Shown here in pieces: positions 1 through 12,257 of a DNA stretch of 64,000 nucleotides. The position numbers and the translations under genes are program-made. This DNA is from Ciborinia camelliae (taxonomy: Eukaryota; Ascomycota; Leotiomycetes; Helotiales; Sclerotiniaceae): positions 960,427 to 1,024,426 of the forward strand of contig JANPYM010000010.1 in the NCBI GenBank assembly GCA_025890175.1, read 5' to 3'. Within the stretch, counting starts at the first letter, position 1, and the number at the start of each line of letters is the position of its first letter. The notes under the pieces were generated by a model. The model worked only from the letters and a program-made list of their open reading frames with translations, ran no database searches and was not told where the DNA came from.

Positions 1-1
1 A

Positions 2-229
2 AATGTAGTAGGAAATGCGGAGGCGGGAGAATTAGAGAAGGCGGCACAGGAAGCGGAACAAGCAGCAATGGATGAAGAAGATGAAGAAGAAGAGGATTAT
101 GATCCGGGAAGTGAGGGTGAGAGTGAGGGTAGTGGCACAAGTGATAGTGAAGAGGATGATGATGAGAACGGGGAGGGCGGTGGTTCCGGGGATGATGAAG
201 ACGAGGAAGATGGGGAGGAAGAGTTGTAG
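2..229 (+). CDS. C-terminal acidic tail of a truncated gene (possibly histone chaperone Rtt106)
   Basis: The last 75 codons of a gene that enters from the left edge, read from base 2 and ending at TAG 227-229. The visible part starts with a short Glu/Ala helix-like stretch (about residues 7-22). It then becomes almost wholly Asp/Glu/Gly/Ser, with the motif [18 protein letters not shown] followed by runs of DD and EE. Such tails are typical of histone chaperones and other chromatin proteins. The [14 protein letters not shown] layout resembles what I recall of filamentous-fungal Rtt106 C-termini, so Rtt106 is my best guess. No folded domain is present to prove it; FACT subunits or another acidic nuclear protein remain possible. 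The rest of the gene lies outside the window. Confidence 0.6.
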   Translation, partial: NVVGNAEAGELEKAAQEAEQAAMDEEDEEEEDYDPGSEGESEGSGTSDSEEDDDENGEGGGSGDDEDEEDGEEEL

Positions 230-3200
230 AAATGAAAAGGACTTGCTCTTGTTATGGGGGTGGCCATGATATATGTTGCATTTCTGTTAAGTTATGATTT
301 GTCAAAACTTAGTTTGGACATGTAGCCATTTGGGAGGCTAGGTGGTAGTTGTATGAGTATCATAAAAGGTCAGAATTTCATGAATATGTACCACAGAATA
401 GATGTGTTCTTCTGTGTTGAAGATACCATTTTCCATCCGAACTTCGTACACCCCATCCGGGACTCTCAATCTCAAAATAGAATCACGAATATTGATATCT
501 CATGTAGATGGTCCAGATATCGTCACATTACCTGGGGGGTTGATTGTTGAGGTACATCCTAGTTTTTTATCATTTGTTGATTAAACATAATCAAACTCCT
601 CGCATACTCAGCGAGCATATTTGTGTCTTGTTCTTCCTATAAGCTCAACTTACTCTCTCGTCACTCTCGCCTCGAGATGTGCAAGACAGACCTGGACAAT
701 CAGAGCTTTTGCGCAAGATCTCTTGTCCACTGCCACGAAGAAACAATAACTGCAACCGACTGGAGCTGTTATGCGGTTAGTTGGGAGATGTGCTTAGGTT
801 TGAATAGCATCAAATGAATCTAGCAATGTGATCTGAGTAGGTTTTTTGGGTGCGGATATAGGGGGTTTCAACAGGTTTTTACTATACCTTATGAGCTTCT
901 TTCGGTTATCTTACTGCGACGAAAATCATATTGTTATACTTCGGTTGTTGACCTGGAAGATAAATTGTAGTGTACTTACTCATGGTATATATCACGATCC
1001 TTACCTTCTGAAAATATTACTCGATATATAGAGTAGACTTGGGTCTCGCAATGATAATAGGTCTTCCTGCTAGGTTCAACCATTTATGTGAAGCTCGGGC
1101 TGGTAGACTGAATAGTACGACTTGCTGATTTGGATAACATGTTTGATCTCTGCAGAACACCCATATCATGCAACGGCATGATTCTTACTAGCATTATTGA
1201 ACTTGTTCAATGTCTAAATCATACACAAATAATTCAGCGCACATCCTACTCTGATCGAAAAAGACTGCTATTGTAGCTTTGAAATCTAGACCAATACTGG
1301 AAAATGATCTCGGTATTAATCCCCTATTTCTAATATTTTTCTTGCGCTTCATTCATTGTCTGAGCCTCTAAACTCCAAGGCCGAGTAGAAAACAGCACTC
1401 GCCTTGTCTACCCAGTTCCATGCATCTACCTTCGAGCCCTTCAAAGTTCACAAAGGGTAGACACTATATCACCTTAGGCAATAAGCAATAAGCAATAAGC
1501 TCTCTGCTCCACTCCCCTTCCATGTGCATACATTCAAAGGCTATTAGGTATCAAAATCTACTCATCGGCAACCCCCATGGCAATTTTCACATTCACTCAC
1601 CAACCACCAGTTCCATTCCAAACTCCAAGTTTGGAAGCACCCGGAAAGCTGAATAACTATGTAGTAGATTTCATGATAAGAGTCTATTTACCCAGTGACA
1701 CATCCGCCCCCGTTATCAAATATTCAAACCCATCAATATGTGTCCCGAAAAACCTCTTCCCTCTGCAATCATGCAGCTAATAAAGCCCTAGCATCTAGGA
1801 AGTTGGAACCTCGAAGGCTCGACCTACTGGGGTTCCCATAGTACCATCAACATCTAACCCTAAAGCCAAAAAAAAGAAACCCTTCAAGGAGAAAAGATAT
1901 GAAAACTCTTCATCTAGAATTTTCTCGAGATACAGCAGTACTCGGTCTGATTATTTTGAGAAATATACTCCGCTTACTAGAGTAGAGTGCAGTAAGAAAA
2001 AGCGAGAAAAAAAAGAACATTTGTGTGCTGCAGTATGATGGAAACTTCCATAGAGTTGAGGACCTGAGGCATGGACTGGCCGATTCCGTCTGGGGGAAGG
2101 AATTAGAACAGGGAGTCTAAACAGGAATTTTGCGCATATTAACCTTATATGTATCGTTGGATGAACCGAAAGACTTCGGTATGTAGTACCGAGACACTAG
2201 GTATGTATGGACCATAAATCTCCGAAATACATGAAGAGCGACGTTGAGAAGCAGGTTTTGGAACTGGGTAGGTTGCATTTGTTGGGGATGCTCGGTGCTT
2301 ATACTCTTTTTGTCTATCCTCCGGCTATGCTCAAACCAGGATAAATCAGGTTTAATGCGTAAAGATTCAAAAGAATACATTGTAGGGATGATATGAGCCT
2401 GAAAAGACTCTTCCACGTTCCAGGCCACGTTGGCGCAGTTGGGGGATCTGCTTGCAGTTCCCATATGCTCATCAATCATATATTGATGCACGAGCAAGAA
2501 ACCCAAGCATTGGTACACAATATAATACTAGGATTTTCGTAAAACTCGAGATCTAGACCTATGTACCTGCATATTGCAAGTTTGCTACTCGATTGAAAGT
2601 TATAGCGTAGTATATTCCAATTATACGATACAATATTATAAAAATATCTCGGCTCGGATAAAATGAAGGGGCTGAATAGAGGCAAAAAGCCTCAGTAGGG
2701 TATTTGCGTGTGTCGGATTCATTTTCCGTTGCATTTGTGCTTGGTCCGGAATATTTGCGAGGGTTCGTTCGTGGAGTTGTAATGGGGTGAGCCAAGAGGT
2801 GTTATGAATTTATATCTCCGAAATATATATGCTGTAAAGGATGGATTTGGATATGTGGGTGAGATGAGGACTTTGAGATATGAAAGTTGTACTTTGCCAA
2901 TACACAGGCATTTTTGTATGCACTGTAAGGTACATTGCAGATGCAAGAATACTTGTCTATGATATTAACTAATCGTCATCAATATTACAGCTAAATGTAC
3001 TTGAGTAGAAGAAATGAATAACAAATTCGTAGACAAAAATGTAACCTAGATGTACATATTTGTACAATACAGTACGTGCATTCAAGTCATGCGACTTTCA
3101 AGAATTTATCTACCTATTCGTACAATAAGTTTTATCGGACGGAAGTCCTCGACGATCAGCATGCAAGAAGTCACTTGCCAATTCGATTTTATATCCAATT

Positions 3201-6190
3201 TTATTCCCTATCGAAAAACAGATCACAACATCTACAATAGCACATAGCAAAGCCCACCACATGTCGTGTACTTCCCTTGAATATCAGAAAGAAGCACGGG
3301 AAATCTTACGACACCCTCACTCTGAGAACTTCTCAGAATAGAAAATTGGCAAACTGTAGTACCACCTCCACCAATCTAATTACAGACCCCGAAACGCCAT
3401 CATCGACGGACTCGGACCTACAGTATACATACACCACAGCCGCAAGATCAACGTCCCCGAATGCACTCGTGTATGTATGTATGTATGTATCTTCCTACCT
3501 GCAAGCCAACGGGTCAAGTACATGCGCTTTGTATACCGAATGATATGCAAATTCCGAGTACTGTACAATACATGAGTATACAAAATCTCGTATGGAGAGA
3601 CCCAGCGTTTCAAATCATAACACTATATCGACGGTACGAGTACATGGAGGTACAGACAGCAACACACTAGCTTCGAACCTCACAGCATTTCATTTCATTT
3701 CCTTCGTAAAAACTCGTATAACTCGTGAAGCCCTACAGCGATAACAAACGCTTCCTGATATCGAACGATAAGAGCGTGGGTACATAGGAACGGTCAGGAG
3801 AGTACTCGGACCATTCAGTTAGTCCAACCCCAGATCTACAAGTTGCCGCAAGCCCTATGGCAACTTACAATATCTGCTGTATGCATCGCCTCATTCGTGC
3901 ACTCCCATCAGGACATGCTGACTGACTTGGACGGACTTCACGGAACGGAATAATATGAGGTGAGAGTCGATGAGAACGAGCGAACCCTGCCCCCCATCGG
4001 AACGACCCTTAGATTCCCCTCCCTTACATTCTTATCCCTCCCGCATTTCTTATCTGCAGGTACCTAGGTCGGCTCAGGTGGCAAGATCAGATAGGGCATA
4101 TACTCGTGCTTAACTTACTGTCCAGTGTCTACAGGGCCCCTCGCCCTGTCCTCCCTTGACGCACAACTCCCGGAGTGTAGTAGATTATTTATCATATCAC
4201 GGCCTATCGTAGCCTATTGTAGCATATTCAAAGAAATCTCATCCCATGAAACGTCTTAAATCAGTCTCTTCTTCCGTCCCGCAAACGCTTACCATCCGGT
4301 CTCCTCGGACCCATCCATCGCCCGAAGCCCTAGCCTAGGGGCCCCATCAAGGTCTTTCCATGTATTCGCCTTTCGTTTGTACAGAGTATTGCAGCAACTA
4401 GACCCAAGCAACCCCCAAATATCTCTCAAAAACGTGGGGACACCGACACGCCGATTACAGCGTCAGCGTCATAGCTACCTACTTTTACATCCAGCGTTCA
4501 TCTAGACCTAATGCAGCGTCGATCCCCTAAACGGGAAAGAGAAAAGGGATTCTTTTGAGCTTACCAACTGTAATTATATCGGGTGGTTTCAATATTTTAT
4601 GCCCAGAGTGTAGGTACGCTTTTTGGCCCTGCCACGCACTCCTTGCATGACCAGCTAGCTACCTACCTGTACATACTATAGGTAGGTATGTACCTGTACC
4701 TAACTATTGGCATTCCCAAAAGAAATAGTGCATACATGGGAAGTTGGTGAAAACCCTAAAGGAGCTGCGAGCATCTCGTTGGGTGTTCGAAAAAATGAAA
4801 TGGAGTGGAAATGATATGTTGGATTGAGTTTGTAGTACTGGTAAGTCTTACATGGTAGTTCGGTGCTTTCTATTTGCCTTTCGGCGTCGGAATAATAAGA
4901 CCTGATCCGATATGATAGATATTGATTAACTTGCAATGCAAGAAAAAGACGGTTTCAAGAATCTTCCTAGGTACATTTTGCCTCGTGTTAGTCGTACAAT
5001 AGCCCCCGAGTTCTATCAACGTGCACACTGAGTGCTCGCCTTTAAACTTGAAGGTCGATGAGATTACAGAAGTATTACGTCGTTGCTTCAATTTTTGATA
5101 TACAGTAACAAGAAAGTAAATAGATCTTTTTTGAGGAATTCTAGATTATATGATCATGCCGTGTGAACATATAGATAGATCAAAGTTATTAAGTAGCAAA
5201 TCATATTACACTGAATAGGCAGCAGATACAATATCTAGTTTTGATAAAATGTTTTTTTTCTTCATTTTTTTCAACGGTAGGGTATCTAGAACTAATATTC
5301 AAAATTCCCCCGTGCTATTTCCAACCTCGTTTGTGCAATCCATCGAGTGACTGACTGACCATGAACGGTCCATCTGGACGCTCCCTTCTCCTTTGCGCTT
5401 TCCCACATTGGAATCTTTGTTGAAGAGATGATTTTAAGGATAGCCGCCATTGCAATGCGTGCGTGCGATACAGAATATTCCTCCCATTGAATTTCACTGC
5501 TTTTCCGGTTCCATCGCTCTTCCACCTCCTTTTCCACAAGATCGCTCTTATTTTCCTCCTCATCACCCAACTTTCTATATTGCCCACTTCCTCCATTTTG
5601 GTATATCATCCTCCATCTTCCCCTGCTACCGGTATATTACAAGAAATGTTTAATGTCCCATTATCCGCCCAACAAGGGGACTTTACCCCTTCCTTGCCTG
5701 ATCCCATCCCATCCGATAATCCAAGCCCCCATCCATCTCTCTTTCCAAGCTGAGCTAAAGCCAAGCCAATCTAGACCCAACCTTAATCCCAGTGATATTT
5801 TTTGGGCGCTCCAGCTCCATGCTGCACACAAAACAGAAATACCAGAAAAAGTAAATACATAAGGTAGGTATGAAAGGAAAGAATTCATAGTATGAGTATG
5901 AAGATTGTCAAATAAAGCAGTAAACAATACACAAGAATGATAACAATGCTCAAAGGACAGTGAAGATCTCGGATCTCAAGTTCGTATCTTTGAATGATAA
6001 TAGCCTGCTAAGGAGCGTTGGGGTATAGTAAAAATTCGTTTCGTTCGTAAAGTCGTTAAAAGGGATATTGCATGGCGGGACAGTAGAACCATCAACCGAC
6101 CAGAATTAAAAACAGGAATAAAAAATATGTTGGCTCGCGAGGGCCAGAAGCTTTTAACAAAAAAATGCTCAATGCTCGATTCGATGGAAT
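230..6190. other. Gene-poor interval, about 6 kb
   Basis: No convincing gene model. It holds the 3' flank of the acidic-tail gene, AT-rich stretches, pyrimidine-rich tracts near 4.0-4.4 kb, and an inverted CCTACCTGTACAT / GGTAGGTATGTAC motif near 4660-4700. Two minus-strand open frames look mildly protein-like: 2117-2518 (133 codons, no clear ATG-led gene around it) and 5292-5609 (105 codons, ATG-started, rich in charged residues and Trp). Neither shows a recognised domain or a consistent multi-exon model, so I do not call them as genes. Confidence 0.5.
1478..1500. repeat. Short tandem repeat (AATAAGC)3
   Basis: Three perfect 7-bp units in non-coding DNA. Confidence 0.8.
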
Positions 6191-8029
6191 TCAAGGTTTC
6201 CCTAATCCTACAGGGAATTTTTCAGTGAGGAATCGGAAAAGCTTAGCTTTCTTGCTGGGATTTCGTCGAAGTTGAGCAGTAGCTTGAACCATTGGTCCCA
6301 CAATATCTTCATCCCCAAGTTGGGGAAATTTTCCTTCGCTGCGAGGATCGTTTAGGGACGGAATCTTGGTCATTACGTTGCTTGAAGAAGCATTGCCAAG
6401 GGTGTTGTGTTTCAGGGTAGCGAATGCGTCTGTAGAACTCTGGGCTGTAGTCGCAATTGTGAGTTCATTGTTTTTCATCCACTTTAGATCTATTTGAGCC
6501 CATTTTTCCTCAGTCAACTTATAAGTTTTTGAGGTGACTCCATAGTGTTCACCAGTGCGCACAACATGCTTGGTGTAGTTGCAACGCGCGAGATCCCAGT
6601 CGGCTCGTAGTTGACGGCAAGCTTCGAGGTCGAAATTCTCAGGAATGTAAGGCTCGGGATGAATGACGAAATTAGCATGGCCAAGCTTGTTCGCCCACTC
6701 GTCGTTTTCCTCTGCGATGAGAATGGCCGGGATCTCACAAGAAGGAAGTATGTAATTTGATCTGATTGATGGTCGATGGAAAGATGAAATAGAGGGCTTA
6801 GTACTGAGTGGCGGTGATGGCAATCCGGATAATGGGTGTATGCTTATGAAATCGATGGGTGTGTTGGTGCCAGAGAATGGATCACTCGTGTCAGCGACAG
6901 ATGGTGATTGTAATGGCGATTGCATTTTGAATTGCGCATTGGATGAGATATCGGTCATGAGAGGCGGAAGTAATGGCGTGCCGGCCAATCCTTCATCGAA
7001 TTCCGATGTACTGCTCTTTGCCTTTTCGATATCGAGGAAGGATGTTGTAGAACTATTATCGCGGCTACCGAAGATACTTCTGGTTGGAGTAAGTGGCAAA
7101 TGGAGATCAGAACTGTCATCCAGAGGTCTGCGTCCCGAATTTGATATTGATGATGATCTACTGGAAGGAGCTCTTGAAGTTGCATAGTCTCGTTGTGTAT
7201 CAGAGGATATAGATGCTGCTGATGAGCCCGTGGCTTTCCGGGAACTCCATTTGCGTGCGAAGGAGGGAAACTTGGTACCGAATCGAGATGTAAGTCCATA
7301 TAGTGGCGTTTCGTTTCCTCTTTTCTTATATCTTGAATTTAAAGAAGATTCCCCATCACTGAAGAATCCGTCGGAAAGATCATAATCAAGGTCTTGATTA
7401 GTAGATAATTGAACTGAGCTTTCGGTCATAGATGTATCTCTATGCAAGCAATACAGATCATCGCCTATACCATGAGAGCAAGGATTAGCCTATCGCGTTC
7501 AACCAATGGATGTTTGTTTCGCGATGATCAATACCCCGCGTAATCATTAAGGTAGAAAAAAGGTAAACAATGAATATAAATGTAAATATAAATATAAACA
7601 TCTGAAGGTAGGTAGTTATGAAAGTATGAATGCGACTTGAGACTTACACCAGCAATTGTAAAGTTCATCGCAATCTGGAATATCGTCATCGTCGTCATCG
7701 TCTTCAAACATGAAGTCATTCTCCCGTTCGCAACGAGGTTCTTCTTGGACATCGGGTAGTGATCGTTTGCCGGATTTGTTGCTTGTGAATGTCGGTGAGG
7801 AAGGACTTTCATAGAGATATTGTGATTCAATTGAAGAAGCTGAACTTGGGTGCCTCATATGGCCGCGTGTAGAGAAAGTTGGTGTAACTGGTGATGGTAG
7901 CTCAGATACCGATGAGTTTTGTGTATGAATTGAGCATGAGAGATCCATATCTAATTCTGGCAAACTTTCTCTGGCTTTTCTCTCTGCGATATGGCCAGGA
8001 AGGCGAAACGCAGCTAATCCTGTTGGCAT
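6191..8029 (-). CDS. Uncharacterised fungal protein, 551 aa, two exons
   Basis: Model: exons 8029-7648 and 7464-6191. The 183-nt intron has a GTAAGT donor and TATAG acceptor; splicing restores a Trp-Cys-Asp junction in one frame. The first ATG of the open frame (context AAAATGCC) opens with MPTGLAAFRLPGH. Exon 1 is Ser/Pro-rich and ends with a seven-Asp run followed by IPDCDELYNCWC. The middle is Ser/Thr/Pro-rich, low complexity and probably disordered. The most structured part is about residues 365-470, with EWANKLGHANFVIHPEPYIP, then RADWDLARCNYTKH and a basic C-terminus (RRNPSKKAKLFRFL). I recognise no named domain. It resembles conserved Pezizomycotina-only proteins of unknown function. 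The intron and the conserved-looking block make a real gene likely; function is unknown. Confidence 0.78.
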
Positions 8030-11000
8030 TTTTGGGCGTCGACGAGTAAGTAAAAGTTGGAATTTTGGAGGCTGGTCGATGTAGCGACTTATGTCGTAAC
8101 GATAGTGTACTTCAATCAAAACTGGTGCGAGTTTATAGTGCAATTGACAACATAATATGAAGGTATTCCTTCTCTTTTCTTTTCCGATGAATTGATGTAG
8201 CGGTACCGAAGAGATAAATTGCACAAGTAACTTGTTCACAACTTTGGAATCATACGTGGACGTTTTGAAGTTATGCGTTTTCCAATGGACCACGTAGTTA
8301 GGTGTATAGGTAGGTGAGTGTGCAGTGGGAGAAATGTATGGATATGAAGGTTGAATGCTTGGTTGGGATTTCTGGATGCGCTGCGATCTTTTCTTTACAA
8401 AGCCAATCAGATACTGCTCTACCCAACTTTTCTCATCCAATACTCTCACGTGAAGGATGACTTGAAAAAAACTTGCAGAACTTCGGGGACTATGTAAAAC
8501 TTACAATGATTGGTCAGTTCGATATTGGATATTTGAATTCAAATGATAGTGATGTTTGACAAGAGGGCGGAGTGATGTATGTGATGTATGTGACGGAATA
8601 CGACGGTCAAGGGGTTATCGGGGGTGGTTGTTGTTGAGGTCTGACTGGCCAGAATCAGGCCCTGCTGGTCGATAAAGTTGGATGATGAGTGGATTCTGGT
8701 GATCTGAGACGGAGAAAACAACAAGTCAGAAGGTTGAAAAGATGGAGATTTGGGAGTCGAAGTAAGAGAAGTCGGAAATCCAAAGGAGAGTGAATGTGAG
8801 TGTGGGTGTGAGTGTGCACTATGAGCGAGACCCGTGGGAATGGGATAGTTCTAGATAGGTGGTAGATACCGGTAGTCTTTTGAATTTGTGTTTGTGTGTT
8901 TTGATGTGACCCAGTATTTTTTTTCTCATTATTATTATTACTATGTCCCCCGGGGACAGTGGAGTATTTGGAAAGAGGCTAGAGAGAGTGTGGAGCGTAG
9001 GAACTTTATTACAAGCTACACAACTTAATCGTATAGTTCGCCTAGTCTCCCCTGACCTACTCAAGGCTCATGTCTGTTCCTTTTATCTTGCAAGGGCATC
9101 ATTATTATTGATTATTATTCGGAACATTCTCCGTACGGACTACACTCCAAGGTATCTCGTAAAGCCCACTTTTTCGTTCTTTTTTTGCTTTTGAGACACT
9201 AAAACTGGCACTGACCGTTGGTCCGTTGCGAACTTGCGTGACTTGCGTCTTTCGTGGCCATAGAACTCACGCGGCAGGAAGCGCTTATAGCTCTACCTGC
9301 CTAGCTAGCTTGCTAAAGATGGAAATTTTTAGACAACTTGATTGGATAGATCGTTCCAAATACCAATGGATAAATTAGACACCATGTCAATTTTAGTCTA
9401 GAACGTTATGCCCAAAGAGGTAGCTTCAAATCTGCCATAGCTGGAGTCACATGTTACCACATGTCACCATACCTATCCATGGATGTATGTATCGCACTAC
9501 TCGCTACACATGGATGTCCGTCCCTTTCTCTCTTGTCGGCCTTTTTTCGCTTGCTCGGGGCTGCGCAAGACATTGAGCACCTGGGCACCCCTAACTTCTA
9601 AGGGCAAAAACTTAGCGAATTTCTCAACCTACACGGGATACGGGATCTTCATCTTCCATCTTTCAAATAACTTTTTAACATAGTTTCTCCATTTTTTGCA
9701 ATGTGCTATGTGCACTGTGGATTAATGGAAACACCGATATCGTACGGTATAGGTATGCCGTCGGAACTTCTCTTCTCCATTATTACATATTAAAAAGGTC
9801 CAGATTCTTTTTTAACCATAATGAGCGGGTCTGTTAGTTATCCTAGGTAGTCATGGATTCTTTTCAAAATTCCATCCCATCCTTCTTACGACGCCTCCGG
9901 TAAGGTTACCGATACTGTATGCTTGTCCAGAATCCCTTGCTCATAAGAATATATTCTATATCTTAGATTCTTAATATGGGAGCATTCGATTCATATTTCC
10001 ATAATCCTAGCTGATTAAATCGAATATTGGAAAAGGTAAGGTATATTGGACAATAAATACCTGATTTGGGAAATTTGAAGTAAAGAAAATAGTAATAAAC
10101 TATAATAATAATGGAAGATGGATCCCAACACCTCGGGGAACAAGGGACAAAAACAACAGGTCGGCCTTACTGCCTATTACGTCGATAGCGGTGGGTCGCC
10201 TTCCGCCCGTTTCCAACTTTCCATCAGTGGTTGATTCCAATAAAAATATCCCTTTGAAGGTTAGCGTACAGTAAACAAACTACAGTAGTAGTAACAGTAC
10301 ACAGCTTTCCTTTCTTGCATTGATAATACCAGTAGGTTTCTCTCCCTCTCCTCGTTGACTGATCAAATGTTAGGTCATAGGGCTAAGGACAGAAAGCAAT
10401 GGTTATGGTTGCTCAATTGAGCGGAAATTCATCCATTATCATCAAACTAGCCAATTTTCGGGAGCTAATAACAACACTGCGGATAGAATATTTGAATTCG
10501 ACTGTAGTCTTTAAGACCTCGGTCTTGGCCGTGGATATTAACTTCTAATCCTTCAAATTGAAAAGCGTTACGCCGCTTACATGGAGAAGGCTCCTCACAT
10601 CTTACCAGCTTCTTTCCCTTCTCTTCGTAGAGACAGAAGCGATATGCACCTATGAAAAAGTTTAGTCTATGCCTAAAAAATGCGCACCACCTTGATCCCT
10701 TGTTGAGTCTAAGCTTTGCCCTGTCAAAGTCCACAGCATTTGAGACAGCCTGGTGCAGGAACCCGACCGTCGATCCAATGATCGAGGGCCATGCCGTTGT
10801 TTCTCGTTGTTTCAAGCAACGTGTGTCACCCCTTTTCCCACCCCTACTGTCCGCCTTGCGATTTCATCACATCTGATATCTTGTTCATCAGTATGGAAGC
10901 TGTGCCAGGCAATACATTACCGCCCGCCTTGCCTTATCGTCGGTAAAGAGACGCCAGGTGTATGACTTCATTTAGCAAAGGTGTGATTTCTTGTCCTCTC

Positions 11001-11105
11001 ACTATTTATATGGGCAGAGTTTGGGGGGTAACAAAAATCCATCAGTTGTTTGTAAGGTTTCTCCCTTTCTTTGGTCAATCCTCAATAATTGGTTTGCTAA
11101 ATTAT

Positions 11106-11139
<34 letters not shown>

Positions 11140-12257
11140 GCCGTGCGGAAAAGGAAGGATGCAGATTCCGCGGACTTCTAATTGGCGGATAACCCAATGC
11201 TCCGGTCTCCCCACTGGTTATATGCTTGGGACGTTTGGTCCCCCACGGCCAGGAACATAGAAGTTGCCAAAGAACAAAAAAGTGGGAAACTCAATATAAA
11301 GCTCTCATTAATCATGATTCATCCTTGGAGGAAGTGGGAAGTGGAAGTAAACAAACCAAACCAAAACAAAACAAAACAAAGTGCACTGTTTACTCCATAT
11401 GCTTGCCTATGAGGTAATTGATCAATCCCTCGGCACCGTAATAATATCCGTTGATATGATCTCGCATCTAATGAGGAGTACAGCATCCTCAACAACAACC
11501 TCAGGTTCCAATTTGCATCTGATGAAGTTTTTCGGTGCCATCGTGTCTTCGGATATCAAGGTGGACAACTCGGAAAGCCTTGGAAACCTCTAACATCCTA
11601 CACAAATACCTACAGGTGTTAATAATAACTGCCGTCCACACGAATGAGTACTTCCAAATGTATTATGATTCATGAAGAGCTTTGGAATAATTGTGCTGGC
11701 CTGGGTGTTTCAACTTTCTGGTGGAGCTCTCAGAGTCTCAGGCCGTTCAAAAACGTGGATCATTTTCGGTGATGGGTCGGATCGGCGTGGTCCAGAGTCC
11801 AGACACCCAACCTCCTGATTTTAGCCAGTACTCGCGTGGAGTGCCCTGTCGCACCGTCACCAAAACCAACACCTAAAAAGTTCTTTCAAGAGAGTAAATC
11901 TAAAGTAAAAAGAAATACGGTGGAAGTCGCAATCTGTAAGCTTTCCACACAAATGATTTGCTATACAAAATATCATGTTAAATTATAATCAAAAGTTCCG
12001 CATTACATCACATCAACGAGCAATGTTCAACGTCGTAACTTGGAAATCTAAATCTTGTCGAGGCGAAAGACAAATACCGGCATACTATTGTAACGTTGCT
12101 GCAGCTCATCATTGTCGCCAATCGGGCGAAGCAAATTTGTGAGTTCACGAGGGACAATATTAGGATAAATGTACATATTCTTCGGATGATATTCACTGCC
12201 ATGTGAAATATGCCACGTTCGTGCACTCGGGTCTTTATCAAGATCATTGAGTGATTC
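8030..12257. other. Intergenic: promoter of the 551-aa gene and 3' flank of PNKP
   Basis: The first 420 bases upstream of the 551-aa gene are open in its frame but contain no ATG, so they look like leader and promoter. The rest is unannotatable: GT/GA-rich microsatellite-like DNA near 8575-8815, AT-rich DNA near 10.0 kb, and a minus-strand open frame at 10465-10815 that opens only with TTG and has no recognisable domain. I saw no tRNA-like cloverleaf or transposase. Confidence 0.5.
11106..11139. repeat. Microsatellite (AATC)8
   Basis: 34 bp of uninterrupted AATC units in intergenic DNA. Confidence 0.9.

Noticed and set aside
2117..2518. 133-codon minus-strand ORF
   Set aside because: No ATG-led model with credible upstream exons, no recognised motif and AT-rich surroundings. 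Retained only as a note.
8447..8452. CACGTG E-boxes upstream of several genes (8447, 14292, 35337, 47052)
   Set aside because: A 64-kb window is expected to contain around a dozen by chance, and similar copies occur inside coding exons, so no enrichment is shown.
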